Shown: positions 1-9,276 of the stretch, piece after piece
Position numbering within the stretch: the stretch's first letter is position 1
Layout: each line of letters starts with the position of its first letter
Assembly (NCBI RefSeq): GCF_001636695.1
Contig: NZ_LGEL01000039.1
Location: 1 to 50,864 of the forward strand
DNA from: Pedobacter panaciterrae
Lineage (GTDB): Bacteria > Bacteroidota > Bacteroidia > Sphingobacteriales > Sphingobacteriaceae
Direction of reading: 5' to 3'
Length of the DNA stretch: 50,864 nt
Made by a program: the position numbers and the translations under genes
Notes under the pieces: generated by a model
The model's input: only the letters and a program-made list of their open reading frames with translations
Database searches by the model: none
What the model was told of the DNA's origin: nothing

Positions 1-19
1 AGATGTGTATAAGAGACAG
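1..19 (+). other. Tn5/Nextera mosaic-end adapter (artefact)
   Basis: The first 19 bases are AGATGTGTATAAGAGACAG, the mosaic end used in transposase-based library preparation. The same sequence in reverse complement closes the window. It is library adapter, not chromosome, so genomic sequence begins at base 20. Confidence 0.97.
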
Positions 20-3000
20 GCGTTATACACTGCTTATTTACGCCTTTATAATCGCTAGCACACAAATTTTATTTGCAGACAATTCCAGTGGTCAGGTTTT
101 AAATAAAAGAGTCAATATCGCTTTTAAAAATGAGAACCTGCTAAGTGCGATAGAGAAATTGCAAATGAAAAGCGGAGTCGATTTTGCCTATGATCCGGCA
201 TACTTAAAACTTAAAAAATTCAGAACCCGGGAGAAAGATTTTAGTAATGAAAAAATAGAGGAAATCTTAAGGTCTATTTTTGATGAAACTGGTCTTACTT
301 TCCGCGAAGAAGTAAAAGGAACTATCACCTTAATTAAAAACGAAGACCCGGGTAAGATTACAGGAAGGATTGTTGATGAAAAGGGTGAACCACTCCCTGG
401 AGCAACCATTAAAATCCTGGAACTAAACACAGGGGTGCAGAGTAAGGCTGATGGTACTTATAGTATTAATGTTGCACCTGGTTCTTATACACTTGTAATC
501 AGTTTCATTTCTTACAGTTCTTCTACACAAACCAAGGTTGTGGTAAAACCTGGAGAAACGACAACCCTAAATGTTTCACTTACTGCACAAACAGGTACCT
601 TAAATGAGGTATTGGTAGTTGGGTATGGTACACAGAAAAGAGAAAATTTAACAGGTGCGGTTGATCAGATTTCTTCTAAATCGCTAGAAAACAGACCGGT
701 ACCTAATTTAACCCAGGGGCTTCAAGGATTGTTACCTAATCTGAACATCAAAATGATGGATGGAAAGCCAACACAGTCACCCAGCTATAACATCAGGGGA
801 ACCACTTCTATTGGCCAAGGTGGAAGCGCATTGATTTTAATTGATGGTTTTGAGGGCGATCCAAGTTTATTGAATCCAAACGATGTAGAAACAGTATCGA
901 TTTTAAAGGATGCTGCTTCAGCGGCAATTTATGGTGCAAGGGGCGCATTTGGTGTAGTGCTTATCACTACAAAGAGGCCCGAGAAAGGTAGAACAACTGT
1001 GAACTTCTCTAGTAATTACGCTTTGAAGAACCCTTTACAAACTCCAGATTTTGTAACCGATGGATATACCTGGGCAAAAATGTTTGCTGAAGCATTTGTA
1101 AATGGAGATGGCTCATTCCCTCAGAATGCTAATAAAACCCAGAAATTTTCTCAGGCTTACTTAGATGAGTTTAAAAAAAGAGCAGAGTCAGGTCAACCCT
1201 ACAATCAGGTAGAAGTTGATCCAACAACTGGTGAGTATACTTATTACGGAAGTACCGATTGGTATGGTCAATTGTACAAGAAAAATACAGTTGCTACTGA
1301 GAATAACCTATCAATCAGTGGAAGTAGCGACAAAACTACATTTCTTGTTTCAGGTCGTTTTCTAGGCCAGGATGGACTGTTCAGATATAATACTGATGAC
1401 TATAACATGAAGAATATCCGTGCAAAAGGATCAGTGCAGGTATTTCCATGGTTGACAATAGAAAATAATGCAGACTATTCGGTAATGAATTACCATAACC
1501 CGATCAACGTAGGGGAGAGTGGAGGAATCTGGAGAAACATTGCAGATGAAGGCCACCCGACTATGCCAATGTTTAATCCTGATGGCTCCATGACTTTTAC
1601 TGCCGCATATACTGTAGGAGATTTCTATTATGGAAAGAATGGTATAGATACGAAAAAACAGGTTTTTAGAAATATAACCGGATTGAGAAGTAATTTCTTT
1701 GATAATAAATTTAGGGTTAATGCTGATTTTACCTTCCGTAATACCAATAATGGTATTAATCAAAAACGTGTTCAGGTACCTTACAGTAATATAAAAGGGA
1801 TCACTTCTTACGTAGGTACCACTACCAATGACCTTTTGTTTGATAGAAGAGAGACACAATATCTGGCTGCAAATATCTATGGTGAGTTTGAAGACAAGTT
1901 CGGCGACGACCATTATTTAAAGTTAATGGCTGGATATAACTATGAAGAATCTACCTATAAGAGACTCTCTACACAGCGAAACGGGATCATTTTTGAAGAT
2001 GCTACTGATTTAAATCTGGCACTGGGGCAAGCAATTAATACATTAGGAGCTTATGAGCAATGGGCAATATTAGGTGGTTTTTCAAGATTGAACTACTCCT
2101 TCAAAGACCGTTACCTGATAGAGGTAAATGCGCGCTATGATGGATCCTCAAAATTCCCTTCTGGTCAGCGTTACGGATTTTTCCCTTCGGTTTCTGCCGG
2201 ATGGAGAGTCAATAAGGAATCTTTCTGGAATGTTTCAGATAAGATTATCTCAGACCTGAAAGTACGTGCATCTTACGGCTCATTGGGTAACGGAAATATA
2301 AATTCTTATGAATTTCAGGAGCTTTTTCTTGTCTCGCAGTCACCATTGGTACTGGGGGGTGTTAGACCACAAACCACTAAGCAACCGGGTGTGCTTCCAG
2401 ATCAGATTACGTGGGAAACCTCTACTACCACCAACTTTGGTTTAGATCTTTCTATGCTGTCTAATCGTTTGAATTTTAGTGGAGATGCCTACATACGTAA
2501 AACGACAGATATGTTTACCATTGGCCTGACAGCACCTGCGGTTTTCGGGAATACCGTGCCAAAAGGAAACTATGCAGACTTAACGACAAGGGGCTGGGAG
2601 GCTACAGTATCATGGAACGACAGGTTTGGTAATGGTGACAAGCCTGTTAAATATAATGTACGTTTAACCCTATCTGATAGTAAATCGAAGATTGATAAAT
2701 ACAACAACCCTACGAAATTGCTGACTGATGTGGGTAATAATGGTACAGGAAAGGAGTATTATGAAGGCCAGACAATTGGAGAGATCTGGGGCTATGTAAC
2801 AGAGGGATTCTTTATAGATCAGGCTGATATTGATTCGCATGCTAAGCAAAGTCCGCAAATGCGTGCCTCACCAACTAATATCTGGTATCCTGGTGATATC
2901 AAGTTAAAAGATTTAAACGGTGATGGATTTATTAACGTAGGAGATAACACTGTAGCTAAACCTGGAGACAGAAAGATTATCGGAAATTCAGCTCCGAGAT

Positions 3001-3542
3001 ATTTATATAGCATAAGCATTGGTGCCGACTGGAACAACTTCTTTTTCTCTACATTTTTTCAGGGTGTTGGTAAGCAGCAATGGTACCCGAGTACAGAAAC
3101 GGAAATGTTCTGGGGTCAGTACAACAGACCTTACAACAACATTCCTACTTTTCATGTGGGCAACATGTGGACACCTGAAAATACAAATGCTTATTTCCCC
3201 AGAACGATGTCGCGTGCGGCCTCCAGCAATACAAACAGAGAGCTTGGTGTAGCACAGACTAAATACCTGCAGAATGTTGCCTATCTGAGAATGAAGAATC
3301 TTCAGGTCGGTTATAATTTGCCGGCAAAATTGATTTCCCGCATTGGAGCTCGTTCAGCGAAGATCTTTTTCTCAGGAGAGAACTTGTTCACCTATTCCCC
3401 ACTGTATAAAATTGTGAAAACGATAGATGTGGAGAATGCAGTGCCTTCAGATCAGGATCTGAACTCAGGTAGTACCAATGGAGATGGTTACAACTATCCC
3501 TTGATGAAAAGTTATTCATTAGGCTTAAGCTTAGGGTTTTAA
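20..3542 (+). CDS. SusC/RagA-type TonB-dependent transporter with STN domain, 5'-truncated
   Basis: Outer-membrane TonB-dependent transporter that imports a ligand captured by the SusD lipoprotein encoded 32 bases downstream. The reading frame runs through the adapter, giving a false MCIRDR start; the genuine protein is entered inside its signal peptide (RYTLLIYAFIIAST) and the true start codon is missing. In order: an STN domain (about residues 35-110 of the open frame), a carboxypeptidase-regulatory-like beta-sandwich (about 118-205, GRIVDEKGEPLPGATIKI), a plug (about 210-325, VVGYGTQKRENLTGAV), and the barrel, ending in ...YSLGLSLGF with a terminal aromatic. STN-bearing SusC proteins usually signal through a FecR anti-sigma factor and an ECF sigma factor, whose genes would lie upstream, outside the window. 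The substrate cannot be read from the sequence. Confidence 0.93.
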
Positions 3543-3574
3543 TCTTTATTGATGAACATTATAAATAGATAATC

Positions 3575-5359
3575 ATGAAAAAACAATATATATGGATCCT
3601 GCTGAGCTGCTTGTGTTTTACAGCCTGTAAGAAACTTGATCAGGAACCTCAATCTACCCCAACAAATAAAGCTGTTTTTGGCAGTGAAAGTGGTCTGAAG
3701 CTCTATACCAACTCTTTTTATGCAATGGAATTTTTACCAAAGAATTCCACCAGTCAGGATGCTGTTTCTGACTACCTCGCTGTAAAATCTGTTTCCGATT
3801 TTATTAGACCCGGGATATTCACTCCAAGCCAGAGTACGGGGTGGATTTGGACTGACCTTAGAAACATCAATTACTTTATTGAAAATTGTAAAGATCCTTC
3901 TGTTCCTGTTGATATTAGAAATAACTACCTGGGCATAGCCAGATATTTCAGGGCATATTTTTATATGGAGAAAGTGAAGAGATTTGGTGATGTACCATGG
4001 ATTGGTAAACCACTGAGCATCAATGATCCTGCGTTGTATGCCGGTCGCGATAAGAGAGAGTTGGTTATGGATTCTGTGCTGGCCGACCTTGATTTTGCCT
4101 GTGCTAACATCAAAGCAACTAACGATGCGACCCGCAGTACAATTACCAAATGGGTGGCCTACGCTTATAAATCAAGAATCTGTCTTTTTGAAGGAACTTT
4201 CAGAAAATACCATACTGAACTTGGTCTGCAGTCTAGTGCATCTGCGTGGCTTGAAAATGCTGCATCAACCGCAAAAGAGATTATGGATAAAGGAGGGTAT
4301 TCTATCAATACAGCCGGAGGTCCGGGTGTTTCCTACCGCCAGGTGTTTACCAGCACAGTCCCTGTTGCAAGTGAAGTACTACAAGCTGCTGTAAGTGACC
4401 TTACTTTAAATGTATTGAATGAAGCAAACTGGTGGTGGACCAGTGGTACATATGGTGCTAAGGCAAGTTTTACAAGGACATTTATCAATACTTATCTGAA
4501 ACTTGATGGAACTCCATTTACCAACGACCCTGCATATACCACCATGCTGTTTAAGGATGAAGTGAAAAACAGGGATCTTAGATTAAAACAAACCATTCGT
4601 TCGGGTGATTATAAAAGGATAAGTGGAGGAGTACAAGTTCCGGCACCTCCTGTGTTTTCTTATACTTTTACAGGTTATCAACCGATAAAATGGACATTAG
4701 ATGATATGTATTATGACGCCGGAGCACTTAATATTAACTCGATTGCATTGTTTCGTTATGCCGAAGTTCTTTTAAACTATGCAGAAGCTAAAGCAGAACT
4801 GGGTACACTTACTAATGAAGATTGGGCTTCGACGGTAGGAGTACTTAGGGCAAGAGGAGGAATAACAGGAGGGCTAGCCACAAAGCCAATAGTTGCAGAT
4901 CCCTATCTGGTAGCTAACTATTTTCCAGGTATTACTGATCCGTCTATTTTGGAAATAAGACGAGAAAGAGGGATTGAACTTAGTCTTGAAGGCTTGCGCT
5001 ATAGCGATATCTTAAGATGGAAAAGAGGTCCGCTTATGGATCAGGAATGGGATGGTTTTTATGTTCCAGCCCTTGTTACTCCTATGGATCTTAATGAAGA
5101 TGGAATACTTGATGTGGCTTTCTACCAGGGGGCAAAACCTTCGCCTGCTGTTGCAGGAGTTACTTATGTGGATGTTTCAGCAACGGTTGGAGGTAAAATT
5201 AATTCCCAATTGCTCAAAAATGGTACTTTTGGTGAACTAACCTGGATGAATGAAATAATAAGGAAATGGGATGATAAAATGTATTATTACCCTATCCCTC
5301 AGGCAGACTTACAGAAAAATCCAGCACTTAAACAGAATCCTGGCTGGGATGTTAATTAA
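3575..5359 (+). CDS. SusD/RagB-family outer-membrane lipoprotein
   Basis: Surface nutrient-binding lipoprotein that caps the SusC barrel encoded just upstream. The N-terminus MKKQYIWILLSCLCFTACKK is a lipoprotein signal with lipidated Cys18. The family pattern is clear: an N-terminal TPR-rich SusD-like half (YLGIARYFRAYFYMEKVKRFGDVPW) and a C-terminal RagB half (ALFRYAEVLLNYAEAKAEL, then IRRERGIELSLEGLRYSDI and WKRG). At 594 residues it is of normal length. It follows susC by 32 bases and precedes the phosphatase-fold enzyme by 33, so the three are probably one transcript. No glycoside hydrolase lies beside it in the visible sequence, so the ligand need not be a plain glycan. Confidence 0.94.
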   Translation: MKKQYIWILLSCLCFTACKKLDQEPQSTPTNKAVFGSESGLKLYTNSFYAMEFLPKNSTSQDAVSDYLAVKSVSDFIRPGIFTPSQSTGWIWTDLRNINYFIENCKDPSVPVDIRNNYLGIARYFRAYFYMEKVKRFGDVPWIGKPLSINDPALYAGRDKRELVMDSVLADLDFACANIKATNDATRSTITKWVAYAYKSRICLFEGTFRKYHTELGLQSSASAWLENAASTAKEIMDKGGYSINTAGGPGVSYRQVFTSTVPVASEVLQAAVSDLTLNVLNEANWWWTSGTYGAKASFTRTFINTYLKLDGTPFTNDPAYTTMLFKDEVKNRDLRLKQTIRSGDYKRISGGVQVPAPPVFSYTFTGYQPIKWTLDDMYYDAGALNINSIALFRYAEVLLNYAEAKAELGTLTNEDWASTVGVLRARGGITGGLATKPIVADPYLVANYFPGITDPSILEIRRERGIELSLEGLRYSDILRWKRGPLMDQEWDGFYVPALVTPMDLNEDGILDVAFYQGAKPSPAVAGVTYVDVSATVGGKINSQLLKNGTFGELTWMNEIIRKWDDKMYYYPIPQADLQKNPALKQNPGWDVN

Positions 5360-5392
5360 ATTATATTTTTAATAAAATAAAACTAAGTAAAC

Positions 5393-6238
5393 ATGAAAAT
5401 AAGACAAATCATTTTTTCTATATTCCTGGTGGTAATAAGCACTAGTGCATTTGCTCAAAAATTTACTGTCGGATCTTTTAATATCCGTTACGATAATGCC
5501 GGAGATGAAGGCAACAGGTGGTCGCAAAGAGCCCCTGTAGCTGCAAATCTCTTACGTTTTCACGAATTTGATATCTTCGGTATTCAGGAAGGTTTAAAGA
5601 ATCAGATTGACGACTTAAGTAAACTGTTACCTGAGTACGCGCATTACGGTTTAGGTCGTGATGACGGTAAGGATGCTGGCGAACATTCTTCTATATTTTA
5701 TCGTCAGGATAAATTTAAATTACTTGATAAAGGGGACTTCTGGTTATCTGAAACTCCTGATAAACCCGGAAAAGGATGGGATGCAACTTGTTGTAACCGC
5801 ATTTGTACCTGGGTACATCTTCAGGACATTAGCAGTGGTAAAAAATTCTACTATTTTAATGCCCATTTTGATCATCAGGGCAAGATTGCACGTGTAGAAA
5901 GCGGAAAGCTCATTGTAAAGAAGATAAGTGAGATAGCCGGTGATGCACCTGCTATTTTTACCGGAGATTTAAACGGTGGTCATAAGAGTGAATGGTATTT
6001 AACACTAGCCAATTCAGGCCTTTTAACAGACACTTATACACAAGTAAAAAATCCTTATGCAAATAATTCATCATTTAATGCATGGGGTAAAAGTGTAGAT
6101 GGTTATGAAATCATAGACCACGTGTTTGTTACGAAAGGTTTTAAAGCTGATAAATGGGGAATATTAACCGATACTTATCATGGTAAGTTTGTTTCGGATC
6201 ATTTCCCGATTCTGGTAAATGTAACATTGGCAAAGTAA
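5393..6238 (+). CDS. Secreted endonuclease/exonuclease/phosphatase-family enzyme
   Basis: Metal-dependent phosphodiesterase or phosphatase of the DNase I-like fold, exported by a Sec signal peptide (cleavage after AFA, about residue 21). The fold's motifs are present in order: SFNIRYD (Asn30), GIQEG (Glu66), FNAHFDHQG (His158/His161), GDLNG (Asp192, Asn194) and a terminal SDHFPI (Asp269, His270). The 281-residue length fits a single-domain member. It is the third gene of the SusC-SusD unit, which suggests a transported ligand containing a phosphoester, such as nucleic acid fragments, phospholipid head groups or a phosphorylated glycan. Fold and catalytic residues are seen; the substrate is inference. 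Downstream is the repeat-rich gap 6239-6542. Confidence 0.9.
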   Translation: MKIRQIIFSIFLVVISTSAFAQKFTVGSFNIRYDNAGDEGNRWSQRAPVAANLLRFHEFDIFGIQEGLKNQIDDLSKLLPEYAHYGLGRDDGKDAGEHSSIFYRQDKFKLLDKGDFWLSETPDKPGKGWDATCCNRICTWVHLQDISSGKKFYYFNAHFDHQGKIARVESGKLIVKKISEIAGDAPAIFTGDLNGGHKSEWYLTLANSGLLTDTYTQVKNPYANNSSFNAWGKSVDGYEIIDHVFVTKGFKADKWGILTDTYHGKFVSDHFPILVNVTLAK

Positions 6239-6273
6239 TTGAGCAATTAAAAGTAATTGATTAATTAATTACT

Positions 6274-6305
6274 GTCAAAATGCACCTTCGTCAAAATGCA
6301 CCTTC
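6274..6305 (+). repeat. Two 16-bp tandem units
   Basis: Two identical copies of GTCAAAATGCACCTTC lie head to tail and lead directly into the 15-bp repeat array. They share the GTCA beginning and the TGCA core with the next units, so they look like an older, diverged part of the same satellite. Confidence 0.85.
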
Positions 6306-6365
6306 GTAATTGTGCAACTCGTCATTGTGCAACTCGTCATTGTGCAACTCGTTATTGTGCAACTC
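6306..6365 (+). repeat. Four 15-bp tandem units abutting a large hairpin
   Basis: Four consecutive units of consensus GTCATTGTGCAACTC (units 2 and 3 exact; unit 1 has GTAAT and unit 4 GTTAT). The last unit ends at the base before the perfect inverted repeat that begins GTCAT at 6366, so the array is in register with the hairpin end. There are no unique spacers, so this is a satellite and not a CRISPR. Confidence 0.88.
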
Positions 6366-6478
6366 GTCATCATTACTCGTCATCTCGACGATAGGAGAGA
6401 TCTCTTGACCATGAAGCAACAGCAAATTGGTGCAACCAAGAGATCTCTCCTATCGTCGAGATGACGAGTAATGATGAC
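6366..6478. repeat. REP/MITE-like hairpin, copy 1
   Basis: A perfect 42-bp inverted repeat (6366-6407 against 6437-6478) around a 29-base loop. The inner 30 bases of each arm are identical to copies at 26089 and 49384 (starting CGTCATCTCGACGATAGG and ending CTCTTG). The outer 12 bases are unique to this locus yet perfectly complementary. The loop resembles that of copy 3. It lies between two co-directional genes and could fold in RNA or DNA. No transposase is nearby; a REP or MITE origin is inference. Confidence 0.9.
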
Positions 6479-6514
6479 AAGTAATGATGACGAGTAATGA
6501 CTATGAGTAATGAT
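6463..6514 (+). repeat. Four 13-bp tandem units on the right flank of hairpin copy 1
   Basis: Four units close to GACGAGTAATGAT run from inside the hairpin's right arm outward. The unit equals the locus-specific stem extension, so the extension itself has been iterated. The array ends at 6514, just before the methyltransferase; an ATG at 6510 falls inside it and is unlikely to be the true start. Confidence 0.85.
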
Positions 6515-6542
6515 TATGATGGATTATAAGACAGAACAAGTT

Positions 6543-7301
6543 ATGGCAAAAGACAATACAAGCAGGTTTAGTAACAGAGTTGAAGACTATGTTAAATACC
6601 GCCCGGGATACCCGGTTGAGATAATCGCTTTTCTCCAATCCCGGTTTGGTTTGTCTCCGGATAAGGTTATTGCAGATGTAGGAGCAGGAACAGGAATTTC
6701 TGCCGAGCTATTTCTGAATGCGGGATATCAGGTTTTTGCTGTTGAACCGAATCTGGAAATGAGAGAGAAGGCTATTGAGCTGCTTGGATCGCTTCCCGAA
6801 TTTCATGCAGTAGATGGAACTGCGGAAAATACTACACTGAAAACCGATAGCATTGATGCAGTAGTAGCCGGACAGGCCTTTCATTGGTTTGACAGGGACG
6901 CTGCCAGATCTGAGTTTAGCAGAATATTAAAGCCAAAAGGTTTAGTCGTGCTTATCTGGAATGAAAGAAAAACTAAATCTGATTTCGAAGTTGCTTATGA
7001 TGAACTGATAATTAAGCACGGAAAGGATTATGTAAAGGTGGATCACAGAAATATAGATGAAATTAAAATAGGAGAATTTTTTGCTCCGGAATCTTTTTCC
7101 TATCATCTTTTTCAGAACAAACAGGTTTTTGATTTTTATGGCCTTCAAGGAAGGTTATTCTCATCCTCCTACATGCCAGCTCGCGGAGAAGAAGGGTACG
7201 AAGCAATGGTTGCCGATTTGAGACAGCTTTTTGATGAGTATAAGGAAGACAATTCAATTACCATTAATTATGATACCAAACTATATGTTGGTATGGTTTA
7301 A
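6543..7301 (+). CDS. Class I SAM-dependent methyltransferase
   Basis: Soluble methyltransferase of the Methyltransf_11/UbiE-like kind. The SAM-binding motif I is VIADVGAGTGISAELFL, followed by an acidic strand end (VFAVEPN) and the family's AGQAFHWFDRDAARSEFSRIL segment, where post-motif residues order the substrate pocket. The N-terminal FSNRVEDYVKYRPGYP is typical of a family of small-molecule methyltransferases whose substrates are mostly unknown. I start it at 6543 (MAKDNTSRF), where family similarity begins; in-frame ATGs at 6510, 6516 and 6519 are in or just after tandem repeat sequence. The resulting 252 residues are normal length. It stands alone between the repeat region and a probable terminator at 7305. 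Confidence 0.82.
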   Translation: MAKDNTSRFSNRVEDYVKYRPGYPVEIIAFLQSRFGLSPDKVIADVGAGTGISAELFLNAGYQVFAVEPNLEMREKAIELLGSLPEFHAVDGTAENTTLKTDSIDAVVAGQAFHWFDRDAARSEFSRILKPKGLVVLIWNERKTKSDFEVAYDELIIKHGKDYVKVDHRNIDEIKIGEFFAPESFSYHLFQNKQVFDFYGLQGRLFSSSYMPARGEEGYEAMVADLRQLFDEYKEDNSITINYDTKLYVGMV

Positions 7302-7304
7302 AAC

Positions 7305-7329
7305 GCCTTAGAATTTTCAGGCTTTTTTT
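7305..7329 (+). terminator. Weak rho-independent terminator after the methyltransferase
   Basis: A short stem GCCT/AGGC (7305-7308 with 7319-7322) with some inner pairing is followed immediately by seven T residues. It lies directly after the methyltransferase stop codon. The stem is short, so termination may be partial. Confidence 0.5.
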
Positions 7330-7718
7330 AACATCATAATTCATCAGTTTAAAATCATAAAAAGCGCATATTATGGGTAAGTTATGTCTTTTTTGTTGCG
7401 AAGCGTTCTGTAACGCATAAAACGCATCATGCTATTTTTATTTCTCCTACATTTAATTAATGAAAGCAAAAGCAACTTTAAAAACCTAAAAATAAGGTCG
7501 ATTTTGGGTTTAATCCGGTGCCGGAAAAAGCGATTGTTCAGGCTAATAATATAGTCGTTCTTTGCTCCACACTGAAACCGCTTTCGTTCGGGCCTCGTTC
7601 GGCCAGAGCCGAACAAGAGCAATGGAATATTGGTGCTAAAGCAGATGCATCTGGAGGTGCCAAAAAGTGACAAAAATTGAGGCGATATAAAATGATAAAG
7701 GCAGCCTGAGAATAGGAT
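7330..7718. other. Long intergenic stretch without a credible gene
   Basis: About 390 bases between a forward methyltransferase and a reverse cardiolipin synthase. A 100-residue reverse frame exists (7371-7673), but its composition is poor and it shows no domain I know. A GC-rich island at 7585-7615 contains a perfect 7-bp hairpin (GTTCGGC at 7597-7603 with GCCGAAC at 7608-7614), and a small GCGTT/AACGC hairpin lies near 7400. It may be a decayed dispersed repeat, but I cannot identify it. Confidence 0.45.
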
Positions 7719-9176
7719 CTAAAGCAGCGGGGATAGTAATCTTGCAGCTTTTTCCAATAATTTCTTGTACACCGGGCGGGAATTCCAATATATAGGGTTG
7801 ATTTTTAATGAATCCTTTAAATCCTGATAAAAAATGTCGCTTAATTCAGTAGCAATTCCAATATCATACACGATTGCGTTGACTTCAAAATTAAGATCAA
7901 AACTTCTAAAGTCCATATTGGCAGTCCCGATCATGGCTATCTTCTTATCGGTAACCATTGTTTTTGCATGAACAAAGCCTTTTTGGTACTGATAAATCTC
8001 TACCCCTGCATTTAGTAACTCACTGTAATACGACCTTGCTGCAGAATTTACCAGTATTGAGTCTGATACACCAGGTACTAAAAGTTTAACAGAAATTCCA
8101 CTTAATGAAGCTATAACCAGTGCATCCAGTAAACTTTCACCAGGAATAAAATAAGGGCTTGTGATTAATATTTCGCTGGTTGCAAGGTTAATGGCCTGAA
8201 GTATAGAGAACAGAATCGTTGGAGACTCTGAATCGGGTCCACTGGCAGCAATCTGGACAATTTTATTGTCATTTCCCGTTTGAGGTGGTTTTGGAGGGAA
8301 AAAGTCTTTACTAGGTTGTAACAATTCATCAGCACAAAAATTCCAGTCGCACAAAAACAGGTATTGCAGATATTGTGCTCCCGGGCCATCAATTCGCAGA
8401 TGTGTATCACGCCAGTAGATTTGATCAGGTTTATTATTAATATATCTGTCGCTAACGTTAATACCTCCAACAAAGGCTGTAACGCCATCAATTACAATTA
8501 TTTTACGGTGATTACGGTAATTGAGGCGATTGGCAAAAAGCATAAAGTGTACTTTTAAGAATGGAAAAGCGGCCACACCACTTTCTATTAATCCCGGAAC
8601 CAGTTTTTTACGGATGCTGCGGCTTCCAAAATCATCATAAATAAAACGTACAGTTACTCCCTCTTTCGCTTTTTCAATTAATGCCTGTTGTATTGCATAG
8701 CCAATTTGATCATCCTCATAAATGTAATACTCAATATGAATATGATATTTTGCATTTTTAATTGCTTCTATTACTTCAGGAAACTTTTGTTCACCATTTA
8801 TCAACAGTTTTAAGGAGTTTTTTGCAGTTAACGGACTCATAGAATCCTTTAATATCATAAATGCCAATTCCTTATTGCCAATAACAGCATTGCCATTTTC
8901 CTGAAAGGTACGCTCAGAGTATTGAAGGATATCGTGTCTGAATTTGTTTGCCAGATCATCGTTTTCATAGAGTTTTTTGCTGTACATTTTTCTATGCCGG
9001 TAATTTATACCGAAAAAGAAATAGAAAAGCATTCCAAAAAAAGGAACAAATATGGCAAAGAGGAGATACGCAAGTGTTTTGGTTGTACTTCTTGTATCGT
9101 ATATAATGCGTAAACAAACAAGGATCAAAATAATAACGTAAACGATTTCCGAAATCAATAACCAGTCCATGTTCAT
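7719..9176 (-). CDS. cls: Cardiolipin synthase (phospholipase D family)
   Basis: Inner-membrane enzyme that condenses two phosphatidylglycerols into cardiolipin and glycerol. Two N-terminal transmembrane helices (about residues 7-25 and 35-55) are followed by two phospholipase D domains with complete HKD motifs: HRKIIVID (His223, Lys225, Asp230) and HAKTMVTD (His403, Lys405, Asp410). The length of 485 residues matches bacterial Cls. The start is MNMDW at 9176; a second in-frame Met two codons later is an alternative. It is divergent from the orphan secreted protein at 9277. Other PLD-family lipid synthases are possible, but the membrane-anchored two-HKD layout strongly favours Cls. Confidence 0.92.
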   Translation of the reverse strand: MNMDWLLISEIVYVIILILVCLRIIYDTRSTTKTLAYLLFAIFVPFFGMLFYFFFGINYRHRKMYSKKLYENDDLANKFRHDILQYSERTFQENGNAVIGNKELAFMILKDSMSPLTAKNSLKLLINGEQKFPEVIEAIKNAKYHIHIEYYIYEDDQIGYAIQQALIEKAKEGVTVRFIYDDFGSRSIRKKLVPGLIESGVAAFPFLKVHFMLFANRLNYRNHRKIIVIDGVTAFVGGINVSDRYINNKPDQIYWRDTHLRIDGPGAQYLQYLFLCDWNFCADELLQPSKDFFPPKPPQTGNDNKIVQIAASGPDSESPTILFSILQAINLATSEILITSPYFIPGESLLDALVIASLSGISVKLLVPGVSDSILVNSAARSYYSELLNAGVEIYQYQKGFVHAKTMVTDKKIAMIGTANMDFRSFDLNFEVNAIVYDIGIATELSDIFYQDLKDSLKINPIYWNSRPVYKKLLEKAARLLSPLL

Positions 9177-9276
9177 AATAGATATTTAGTAAGTTAATAA
9201 TTCCTGACTGATAAATAGATGAATAATTTATATTTACAGTAACAACACACAACAACCAAACCTAAGAACCAAATTA

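Noticed and set aside
1431-1913. 160-residue reverse frame inside the first SusC gene
   Set aside because: Lies wholly inside a well-supported susC gene and has no recognisable domain.
6274-6365. Short direct repeats that might be a CRISPR array
   Set aside because: Units of 15-16 bp are head to tail with no spacers, and no cas genes are present.
7371-7673. 100-residue reverse-strand protein
   Set aside because: Arg/Cys/Phe-rich composition without domain or signal; crosses a GC-rich hairpin; looks like chance or a decayed repeat.
7719-9176. Phospholipase D toxin or nuclease
   Set aside because: Two N-terminal membrane helices and two complete HKD motifs at the usual spacing match cardiolipin synthase.
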